Of a stretch of 64,000 bases of DNA, positions 8,874 to 15,713 are shown piece after piece. Position numbers and translations under genes: made by a program. Each line of letters starts with the position of its first letter. The first letter of the stretch is position 1. Source of the DNA: CAYLMG01 sp964493425 (lineage in GTDB: Bacteria; Planctomycetota; Phycisphaerae; Sedimentisphaerales; Anaerobacaceae); the NCBI GenBank assembly GCA_964493425.1, contig CAZBMW010000001.1, positions 1-64,000 of the forward strand. Direction: 5' to 3'. Below the pieces are notes generated by a model. That model saw only the letters and a program-made list of their open reading frames with translations, did not search any database and was not told where the DNA came from.

Positions 8874-10373
8874 TCAATGCACCGCCATCCAGATAGTTTT
8901 GAGCTCGGTATATTGCCGGCTCGCCCAGAGTGACTTGTCCCGTCCAAAAAATCCTGACTGCTTGAAGCCGCCGAAAGGCGTGCCGAAATCGCCCTCTGAA
9001 AAGCAATTCACCGAAATCGTGCCCGCCCGAATTGCCCCGGACATACGGTGCACACGACTCAGGTCATCCGACCAGAGCGACGCATGCAGGCCGTACTCGG
9101 TATCGTTGGCCATCTTTATGGCTTCTTTTTCACTTTTACAGCTAAAGACAGCCAACACGGGCCCGAATATCTCTTCCCTGGCAATCGTCATATCCGAAGT
9201 TACTTCGTCAAATATTGTAGGCTCAATAAAATAACCGCCGGTTTCCTTAAGTATTTGCCTGCCGCCGAAAACGAGTTTGGCTCCCTCTTCTTTGCCTTTT
9301 TCTATATAAGAAAGGATATTCTTCATATGAGCCTGTTCGATAATCGAGCCGAGTTTATATTGCGGGTCGAGCGGATTGCCCACTGTCCACAACTTCGACT
9401 TTTCAATTACTTTTTCGAGGAACTTGTCTTTTATAACCTGGTGAATAATCAGCCTGGAGTTTGAGCTGCAATTCTCACCCATATTCCGGAACATGGCTGT
9501 AACAGCCTGCTCCGCTGCGATATCGAGATGCTCGACGTCGGGCATTACGACGCACGGATTTTTGCCGCCAAGCTCCAGCAGTACCCGCTTGAGGTTCGAA
9601 GCGGCGGAATACTCCAAAAGCTTTCTGCCTACCTCCGTCGAGCCGGTGAAAGTAATCAAATCGATATCCGGGTGCAGCGCCATCGCCTGACCGACGTCAC
9701 TGCCCGAACCAGGCAGCACATTCAGAACACCATCGGGTATTCCGGCTTCCATAGCCAGTTCAGCCAGTCTTAACATTGTCAATGATGTCAATTTAGCGGG
9801 TTTCAATACAATGCTGTTACCAGTTGCAAGGATAGGGCCCAGCTTCCAGGCAGCCATAAGAAGCGGGAAATTCCAGGGAAGAATGGCGGCAACAACACCC
9901 ATCGGCTCACGCACAACAAGACTTACATTACCCGGTCCGGTAGCGGTGACCTCATCGACGAGCTTATCGGAGGCCTCTGCATGCCAGGCAATGCAGCCGG
10001 CGGTTTCCGGGACATCACACTGAGCGGTGTCGCTAATAGGCTTTCCGCTGTCCATCGATTCGAGCACCGCCAGCTCATCCTGATTTTTCCTGATTAAATC
10101 CGCAAATTTGAAAATGATTTTTTTTCGCTCGGTGTGAGCCATCCCCGCCCACCACTTATATTCAAAGGCCTTTCGTGCCGCCTTTACCGCCTCATCCACA
10201 TCTTTCTTGTCGCAGGCTGTAATTTCAGCCAGTTTTTTGCCCGTTGCCGGGTTCTCAGTGGAAAATGTTCTGCCGGACGTCGATTCAGTGAACTTTCCGT
10301 TGATAAGCGCCTTCGTGCGGAAACGAACAGACGATGCTATTTTTTCATACTCCTCTTTGGTTAACAGTGACAT
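8874..10373 (-). CDS. NAD(P)-dependent aldehyde dehydrogenase
   Basis: 499 residues. The ATG at 10373 has AAAAGGAGTG at the right distance, so 13 further codons upstream are not used. Family landmarks are complete: PWNFPLLMAAWKLGPILATG, FTGSTEVG for the nucleotide fold, LELGGKNP with general base E267, and GENCSSNSR with catalytic C302. It oxidises an aldehyde to its acid with NAD(P)+. The whole sequence resembles gamma-glutamyl-gamma-aminobutyraldehyde and related omega-amino aldehyde dehydrogenases, but no other polyamine gene is nearby, so the substrate is left open. It is divergent from the symporter at 10917; the shared 540-base interval may hold common regulation. Confidence 0.9.
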   Translation of the reverse strand: MSLLTKEEYEKIASSVRFRTKALINGKFTESTSGRTFSTENPATGKKLAEITACDKKDVDEAVKAARKAFEYKWWAGMAHTERKKIIFKFADLIRKNQDELAVLESMDSGKPISDTAQCDVPETAGCIAWHAEASDKLVDEVTATGPGNVSLVVREPMGVVAAILPWNFPLLMAAWKLGPILATGNSIVLKPAKLTSLTMLRLAELAMEAGIPDGVLNVLPGSGSDVGQAMALHPDIDLITFTGSTEVGRKLLEYSAASNLKRVLLELGGKNPCVVMPDVEHLDIAAEQAVTAMFRNMGENCSSNSRLIIHQVIKDKFLEKVIEKSKLWTVGNPLDPQYKLGSIIEQAHMKNILSYIEKGKEEGAKLVFGGRQILKETGGYFIEPTIFDEVTSDMTIAREEIFGPVLAVFSCKSEKEAIKMANDTEYGLHASLWSDDLSRVHRMSGAIRAGTISVNCFSEGDFGTPFGGFKQSGFFGRDKSLWASRQYTELKTIWMAVH

Positions 10374-10881
10374 AAAACCACTCCTTTTCTGAATCAATGT
10401 TTCCCGGTACAAACTCTAAATAACCATATAGCTGCCAAGCTTAATAGCTCCAAATCTGCCGCATTTTCTCATAAGTTACTAATCGGGCATTAGATATGTG
10501 CAATCGAACATACCGCGTTCCAGGTTTCTCTTTCGCCATCTTGCAAAATGAAAAAAATAAGAAGTCACTACAAAGCTCTCCTCGCCAACGAGCAAAAGCT
10601 GCCGCTGATAATAACACTATATTTTCCCCATTCAAGTAAAATTTCTCCTTTTGTGACATAATTTTTGTCAATGGGCAGTTTTTTTGCGTAAAAGAGATGT
10701 CACCCTGCATAATTTTTCTATTCCAAGTGACATTAGCCGCTTGCCGCCCGCGGAATGTCACGCTCCAGGCCGCCAACTATCAGCTACAGCAAGTCCAGCT
10801 CAATCCACAGGGGCCGGGAAAGAATTTTATCGCGGGCCTGAAGATACCCGCAGATGCGCCGATTTTTCAGACCGGGACAGT
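10374..10881. other. Divergent intergenic region with repeated TGTCAC boxes
   Basis: No convincing gene. Four TGTCAC/GTGACA hexamers occur at 10653, 10698, 10727 and 10756. The last three are spaced exactly 29 bases apart and alternate in orientation. They could be binding half-sites for a regulator of the divergent dehydrogenase and symporter genes, but the count is small and no regulator gene is adjacent. Confidence 0.3.
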
Positions 10882-10910
10882 TTGAACTCTAAGGCCAAAA
10901 AGAATATAAT
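10882..10910 (+). promoter_or_regulatory. Promoter of the symporter gene, predicted leaderless transcript
   Basis: -35 TTGAAC (10882-10887), 17-base spacer, -10 TATAAT (10905-10910). Only six bases separate the -10 box from ATG 10917, so transcription should begin at or next to the A of the start codon. No Shine-Dalgarno sequence could fit in the message. The same arrangement is preserved in the remnant at 1854-1891. Confidence 0.8.
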
Positions 10911-10916
10911 GCAGAT

Positions 10917-12317
10917 ATGTCAATTACCGTTATCATTGTATTCTTTATAGTCATTCTTTCTGCAGCGGTCTATATCAGCAGGCGCGCACGCAAGGCCTCT
11001 GATTTTCTCATTGCCGGCCGAAACGTCAACCTTGTTATGACTACAGCCACGCTGGCCGTTATGCAAATAGGAGCCGGTATCATAATGGGCGGCTCGGCTG
11101 AGGCCGCCAATAATGGTATCTGGCCGGGCATCTGGTACGGCATCGGCTGCGGCGGTGGACTTATCGTCGCAGGACTGCTCGCCGCTTCGAAGCTGCGCAA
11201 AAGCGGCGGATTCGTACCGCTCGATTTCTTCGCAGGCCGATACGGCGAGAAACGATGGGTGCGAATCTGGGGCTGGCTCTCAAACGTTCCAAGCCTGTTT
11301 GGAATCTTCGTTGTACAAATAATGGCCGCCAAAAATATATTACCGGTCTTCGGCATCGACGAGAAAAGCTCCATCATCCTCGTCGGAGTTGTCACCATAA
11401 TATACAGCACTCTCGGCGGAATGTGGGGCGTGGTCGTTGTTGACTTTATCCAGCTTGCGGTCGTCCTTATCGGAATACCGATAGTCACTGTAATATCGTT
11501 ATTGAAACTGCAGTCGGTCGCCGCACCACAAACCGTGCTGGCTACCGCTTTCATACCGGCAGGGATGTTCTCAAGGGCAGTTTTTCTGATTTTACCTTTT
11601 CTACTTTCGATATCAGTTTCTTACGATGCCTATATGCGTTTTCAGGCTGCAAAGTCGGCTAAAACCGCCCGTCTGGGCGCCATCTTTTCCGGCCTGATAG
11701 TTATCGCCGTTAGCTTTTGCATCGCTTTCGTCGGCGCCGCCGGCAGAAAGATTTTCCCAGATATTGAAAGCGGCTCAATCCTTCCCCATATGATAAAAAC
11801 TTCGCTTCACCCGGTACTTGCCGGCATCGTGGTCTCTGCAATCCTCGCAAGTATTATGTCAAGCGCCGCTTGCCTGCTGCTCTCGCTTGCAGGGACCTGC
11901 TCGCGGGATTTCTACAACAAGATTCTCAATCCAGCCGCAAAGCTGGATGACCTTAAATATTCGAAACTCATCTCACGGATAACAATCGTCGCAGCCCTTG
12001 TCGTCGGCGTTATTGTTGCATTCAGAGCCAGGGGCATTCTTGATACGATGATAATCTTTAACTACCCCTATATGGGCAGTATGCTTGTACCTTTGCTGGG
12101 GGGGCTGCTGTGGAAAAGAGCAACTATAAAAGGCGCGATGGCCGCTATTGCAGCAGGCGGTGCCGTCGGCGTAATCTCTTTTTTAGCCGCCTCACCCGGT
12201 CCGCTCAAAGGGATAGTCAACGTTGACCTCGGCCTTTTAACAGCCTACGCCGTCTCAACTATTGTCTTTGTCACCGTCAGCCTAAAAACTAAAAAACCAA
12301 AATCCCAAAATTTTTAG
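10917..12317 (+). CDS. Sodium:solute symporter (SSS family)
   Basis: 466 residues, nearly all in about 12-13 hydrophobic segments. Family marks include SDFLIAGRNVN after the first segment, WYGIGCGGGL, the glycine-rich IYSTLGGMWGVVVVDFIQ and LILPFLLSISVSYDAYMRF. Members couple Na+ entry to uptake of sugars, amino acids or organic acids; the substrate cannot be read here. The gene begins directly at a predicted leaderless start (see the promoter at 10882). Divergent aldehyde dehydrogenase and downstream flavoprotein/ferredoxin genes suggest import of a compound for catabolism, which is inference. A decayed copy of its start lies at 1827-1965. Confidence 0.9.
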   Translation: MSITVIIVFFIVILSAAVYISRRARKASDFLIAGRNVNLVMTTATLAVMQIGAGIIMGGSAEAANNGIWPGIWYGIGCGGGLIVAGLLAASKLRKSGGFVPLDFFAGRYGEKRWVRIWGWLSNVPSLFGIFVVQIMAAKNILPVFGIDEKSSIILVGVVTIIYSTLGGMWGVVVVDFIQLAVVLIGIPIVTVISLLKLQSVAAPQTVLATAFIPAGMFSRAVFLILPFLLSISVSYDAYMRFQAAKSAKTARLGAIFSGLIVIAVSFCIAFVGAAGRKIFPDIESGSILPHMIKTSLHPVLAGIVVSAILASIMSSAACLLLSLAGTCSRDFYNKILNPAAKLDDLKYSKLISRITIVAALVVGVIVAFRARGILDTMIIFNYPYMGSMLVPLLGGLLWKRATIKGAMAAIAAGGAVGVISFLAASPGPLKGIVNVDLGLLTAYAVSTIVFVTVSLKTKKPKSQNF

Positions 12318-12318
12318 T

Positions 12319-12341
12319 CCCCTGCACCGCAGGGGTTTGTC
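12319..12341 (+). terminator. Rho-independent terminator after the symporter
   Basis: Perfect 7-bp stem CCCCTGC/GCAGGGG with a 3-base loop, then TTTGTCCTTT, beginning one base after the symporter stop. The T-run is interrupted. Confidence 0.65.
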
Positions 12342-12620
12342 CTTTACGTTTAGCCCCCAACTTGTCCTGAGCGATGTCGAAGGAGTGACCTCTGTGGCTA
12401 AATTTTATTCATGCCTTTTCACGGTGGTTTCTGCCTGCGGTTCGCATTTTTTTCTACGCACTGTAGGACGCTCATCGCGGCCTCCGGCAGAAACTCACAT
12501 CTCCGCTTGTTTATTTGATATTTAGGATTTCGAATTTGTTTCGGATTTCGATATTCGGATTTCGGATTTTCATCTCATATACCGATACACTCATACACTG
12601 ATACACTAATTGTTTTTTTC
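12342..12620. repeat. Gene-free stretch made of dispersed-repeat fragments
   Basis: Recognisable pieces, in order: TCCTGAGCGATGTCGAAGG at 12364; a block at about 12405-12490 whose reverse complement matches 15437-15560; AATTTGTTTCGGATTTC at 12533-12549, identical in reverse complement to 25705-25721; and short near-tandem ATACACT units at 12580-12610. No open frame here has a ribosome-binding site or a recognisable product. Confidence 0.65.
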
Positions 12621-12673
12621 TTGAACATCTCACCTACTTTGATATAATACTTTCGTGTGTTAGCAAACACACG
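12621..12673 (+). promoter_or_regulatory. Promoter with a palindrome at the predicted transcript start
   Basis: -35 TTGAAC (12621-12626), 16-base spacer, -10 TATAAT (12643-12648). Next comes a perfect 8-bp inverted repeat CGTGTGTT/AACACACG with a 4-base centre (12654-12673) at the predicted transcription start. The palindrome could be an operator or a 5' RNA hairpin. It is the best promoter for the flavoprotein/ferredoxin genes, leaving a leader of about 475 bases to ATG 13130. A run of seven T at 12734 also allows a short RNA ending there. Confidence 0.6.
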
Positions 12674-12776
12674 TAACGCGGAGGCTCGCACGTTTCAGAA
12701 CAGCAGTTCAAGTCAAATTTAGTTCGTAAACTCTTTTTTTACAAGGGGTAGCGAATGTTTAACACTACAAAAATCG

Positions 12777-12805
12777 CCTGCCCGCCGAAGTCTTTGCGAA
12801 GGCGG
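12777..12805. repeat. Dispersed hairpin-type repeat
   Basis: CCCGCCGAAG, spacer, then TTGCGAAGGCGG. The arms CCGCC/GGCGG and the overall form match a short repeat I recall from intergenic DNA of many environmental bacterial genomes. It lies inside the long leader of the flavoprotein gene. Confidence 0.5.
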
Positions 12806-12888
12806 AAGTGTCGAGAATACAGTAACTTACGTGCCTATAAGGCACCTCTACATTTGTCGAGAGAGCTCTACAAATCAAACCTTTTTTT

Positions 12889-13055
12889 GCAAAACAAAGC
12901 CAATTCACCAAGTGTCCAATATAACACAACTGCTTATATTACAAAGACTTATAAGATTTTATGCAATTTTTTCAGTCCCAAAAACAAAGCCAAACAAAGC
13001 CAATTCAAAGCCAATTTTGGCCCAAAATTGGCTTTGTTTTCCCCAATATTGGCTT
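12889..13055. repeat. Cluster of AAAGCCAATT repeat units with a 31-bp palindrome
   Basis: The unit AAAGCCAATT or its complement occurs repeatedly: about 12896, 12985-13015, 13022-13035 and 13045-13055. Positions 13006-13036 form a near-perfect palindrome with 15-bp arms around one base. A larger imperfect inverted repeat spans about 13003-13060. When translated, such segments give the KQSQFKANF-like strings familiar from spurious N-termini in planctomycete gene predictions. Confidence 0.75.
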
Positions 13056-13129
13056 TGAATCCGTGCAAATACGTGAAACTCACGGCCAAATATTATAAAA
13101 TATCAACAGCTAAAAACGGGAAACCATTT

Positions 13130-15067
13130 ATGAACGCGAAAAAAATGAAATGGCCGTATCCTCTCGAATGGAACGAGACTGAAACAGTCGAGGCAGATGT
13201 TCTTGTTCTCGGCGGCGGCGCCGCTGGCTGCTTCGCTGCTATTGCCGCTGCCGAAAAAGGCGCACGGGTCGTTCTTGTCGAAAAAGGCGCAACCGTTGCA
13301 AGCGGAGCCGCAGGTAGCGGCTGTGACCACTGGGAATCGGCAGCTACGAATCCCTGCTCGAAAATCACGCCGGAGGAATTAACCGAGGCGATGATTCGGG
13401 CTTACGGCGGATACAATAACGGCATCTCACACTACATCGAGTGCCGCGAAGGGTACGACCGCCTGCTCGATATCGAGAAAATGGGCGGCAAAGTTCGTGA
13501 TACGCAGGATGAGTTCAAGGGAGCCGATTTTCGCGACGAGAAAACGAAGCTGCTTTTTGCCTACGACTATTTCAATCGCTTTACGCTTCGCGTCTGGGGC
13601 TCGACCTTCAAGCCGGCTATGACGCGTCAGTGTCGCCGTAGCGGTGTTCACATATTCGACCGCGTAATGGCAACAGGCCTGCTGACCAAAGATGGCAAGC
13701 TCGGCAGCAGGGTCGTCGGCGCGACGGGATTTCACACACGCACTGGAAAGTTCATCATCTTCAAGGCAAAAGCTGTTATCCTGTGCACATCCCGGCCGAG
13801 CCGGTTGTGGCTATTCAGCCCGGGAGCACCCGGTATATCCGATTTCCGTCCATTTCAATGTTGCGGTGACGGCCACGCGATGGCCTGGCGAGCAGGCGCC
13901 GAGTTTACGATGATGGAAAAATCTATCAAAGCCGAATGGTCCGGCTTACGAAGCTACCCACCGTACAGCACAGGCAATAACCACAATACTCACTACGCCT
14001 GCAATATGGTCGATGCCGAGGGGCGTGAGCTGCCGTGGGTTGACAGGGACGGGCGTGTTCTTGAAAAGTTCGCTGAGCGGTTTCGGCCGTCACCGGGACA
14101 GAAGCTGTATATTAAAGGAGGCGGTGAGCCGAATCCTGCTGTTTATGACGTACAGGGACCGGACACATTGCCGACGGATGAGCTTCTCAAACAAGGCTAT
14201 AAGCTTCCGTTTTTTGCAGATTTGACAAGCCTGCCTGAAATGGAACGCAAAGTCATCTGGGGACTTATGGTCGGCGAAGAAGGCAAAACAAAAATTCCTG
14301 TGCTAAGGGCCTATACCGAGGCCGGCTTCGACCCGGAAAAGGATTTAATCCAGAGCTACGGTGACGGCTGGAAGTCGGGAACATTTATGCCGCAGGAAAG
14401 GCAGCTGTTCGGAATTCCGGGGGGCATTGTCAACAACTGGGAGCTGATGACAAATATAGAGGGCCTGTTCGCAGCAGGCGATGTGCTGTTTGCGTCGAAC
14501 TGTTTCGGTCACGCGGCGGCTACCGGACATTATGCAGGTCGTCACGCTGCGGCGTTTGCGTCAAAAGCCAAGCCGGCGGAAGTTAATGAAGTACAAATCA
14601 CCGAAGAAAAAAGTCGTATATATACGCCGGTTGAGCGAGATAGCGATGTCGGCTGGGGACAATTGAATATTGCTGTTGCGCGGATTATGCAGAATCACTG
14701 CGGGGCATTTAAAAGTGAGCAACTGCTTGCGACAGGTTTGCAGATGCTTGCGGATTTGCGGCAGCGTGAAGGACAACAGCTTACGGCACGGAATCCGCAC
14801 GAGCTGATGCGGGCACTTGAGGTTCTTAATATTATAACCAACGCCGAGCTTGTTATGCAATCTTGCAGGGCACGCAAGGCGAGCTCGCGGAAGCTGGAAT
14901 TTGTTCGGCTGGACTACCCGCAGGACGACCCGCCTGAATGGAAAAAGTTCGTTACAATAAAGCTCGACAAGGACGGTGTTGAGACCGATTCGCTCAGTCT
15001 GGACTATTACGGCGGATTTATAGAAAACTATGAAAAGCACAATAAGGATTATTTAGAAGGTAAATGA
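13130..15067 (+). CDS. FAD-dependent oxidoreductase, fumarate reductase/AprA-like flavoprotein
   Basis: 645 residues from ATG 13130. The frame is open back to ATG 12755, but the extra 125 codons are repeat-derived and unlike the family. The protein opens with an FAD-binding Rossmann motif (VLVLGGGAAGCFAAIAAAEK, then VVLVEKG). It continues with the GSGCDHWESA substrate-side segment and the second FAD motif NIEGLFAAGDVLFASNCFGH, and ends in a helical fumarate-reductase-type domain (ARIMQNHCGAF). It overlaps the ferredoxin gene by ATGA, so the two probably form an electron-transferring complex like AprAB. No sulfate-activation or Qmo genes are near, so sulfur metabolism is not implied. The substrate is unknown. 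Confidence 0.85.
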   Translation: MNAKKMKWPYPLEWNETETVEADVLVLGGGAAGCFAAIAAAEKGARVVLVEKGATVASGAAGSGCDHWESAATNPCSKITPEELTEAMIRAYGGYNNGISHYIECREGYDRLLDIEKMGGKVRDTQDEFKGADFRDEKTKLLFAYDYFNRFTLRVWGSTFKPAMTRQCRRSGVHIFDRVMATGLLTKDGKLGSRVVGATGFHTRTGKFIIFKAKAVILCTSRPSRLWLFSPGAPGISDFRPFQCCGDGHAMAWRAGAEFTMMEKSIKAEWSGLRSYPPYSTGNNHNTHYACNMVDAEGRELPWVDRDGRVLEKFAERFRPSPGQKLYIKGGGEPNPAVYDVQGPDTLPTDELLKQGYKLPFFADLTSLPEMERKVIWGLMVGEEGKTKIPVLRAYTEAGFDPEKDLIQSYGDGWKSGTFMPQERQLFGIPGGIVNNWELMTNIEGLFAAGDVLFASNCFGHAAATGHYAGRHAAAFASKAKPAEVNEVQITEEKSRIYTPVERDSDVGWGQLNIAVARIMQNHCGAFKSEQLLATGLQMLADLRQREGQQLTARNPHELMRALEVLNIITNAELVMQSCRARKASSRKLEFVRLDYPQDDPPEWKKFVTIKLDKDGVETDSLSLDYYGGFIENYEKHNKDYLEGK

Positions 15068-15363
15068 TTATGAAAAAGCGAACTGCTGAAGTCGAGCTCG
15101 GTGACAGGACATTTTTCCCTGTAGAGATAAATCCTGAGATTTGTAACGGCTGTAACAAATGCGTCGAGGTCTGTCAGTGTGATGTATTCGCGCCCAACCC
15201 GGAGGCTGGCAAGCCACCGCTGATTTTGTTTCCGCAGGAGTGCTGGCAGGAGGGAAGCTGTGTCGAGGCCTGTCCGCGAAAAGGCGCTATCCGGTGGAAG
15301 CGTCTGCCGAGTCAACGCGTTCGCTGCCGAAGAAAAGCTACGGGGAAAGATTTTTTTGTATGA
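15064..15363 (+). CDS. Ferredoxin-type iron-sulfur partner with Glu at one cluster ligand position
   Basis: 99 residues. ATG 15064 overlaps the flavoprotein stop and has GAAGG six bases upstream. The first cluster motif is complete: CNGCNKCVEVC (C27, C30, C33, C37). The second reads CWQEGSCVEACP where CWxCxxCxxxCP is expected, so E63 takes the place of the second Cys (C60, E63, C66, C70). That cluster may be Glu-ligated or three-iron. Known relatives pass electrons to or from the flavoprotein subunit. The C-terminal 20 residues are basic. Confidence is high for an iron-sulfur protein and low for the redox partner. Confidence 0.85.
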   Translation: MIMKKRTAEVELGDRTFFPVEINPEICNGCNKCVEVCQCDVFAPNPEAGKPPLILFPQECWQEGSCVEACPRKGAIRWKRLPSQRVRCRRKATGKDFFV

Positions 15364-15713
15364 GGTTTAACCACTAAGGCACTAAGAAATAAGTCTAAAG
15401 TCACACGTCACAAGTCAAAAGGAAAAGAGAGTCTCTGTCGGAGGCCGCGATGAGGATTCGTTAGTGTTGAGTTTTCAGTTTTTAGTTTTGAGTTGAGGAA
15501 TCCGAACCGGAGGCAGAAACCGCATAGAAAAAGGCACGAAGAAAAAATTTATCAGTCACAGAGAAGATTTATTATTTATGATTTATAATTTATTGTTGTA
15601 AGGGTGCAAAAACCACAGAGAAAATTAACCAAAAGCTGGGAAACGGTGGTTGCGCAGAGAGCAAAAGAACGGATGGCAGCTCAGACCGTCCAGGCACTCA
15701 AGTCTCAGAAGTT
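15364..15713. repeat. Gene-free stretch of dispersed-repeat fragments, inverted relative to 12405-12490
   Basis: Contains ACCACTAAGGCACTAAG (15371) and the block GGAGGCCGCGATGAG (15440) ... CCGAACCGGAGGCAGAAACC (15502) ... GGCACGAAGAAAAAATTTAT. This block matches the reverse complement of 12405-12490. CAGTTTTTAGTTTTGAG lies at 15477. No gene or promoter is evident. Confidence 0.7.

Noticed and set aside
10441..10776. Possible 111-residue minus-strand gene between the dehydrogenase and the symporter
   Set aside because: No ribosome-binding site, no recognisable domain, and composition unlike neighbouring genes.
12337..12525. Possible 62-residue + strand gene after the symporter
   Set aside because: It lies entirely in dispersed-repeat fragments and has no family features.
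12755..13129. Genuine N-terminal domain of the flavoprotein
   Set aside because: Its DNA is repeat-derived and the translation does not resemble any domain; the FAD motif begins only 20 residues after ATG 13130.
13130..15363. Dissimilatory sulfate reduction locus (aprAB)
   Set aside because: The plan is similar, but there are no sat, qmo or dsr genes, and the active-site part of the flavoprotein does not match AprA as I know it.
12342..15713. Transposon or CRISPR array around the flavoprotein locus
   Set aside because: No transposase, integrase, target duplication or regularly spaced identical repeats were found; the repeats are short, varied and degenerate.
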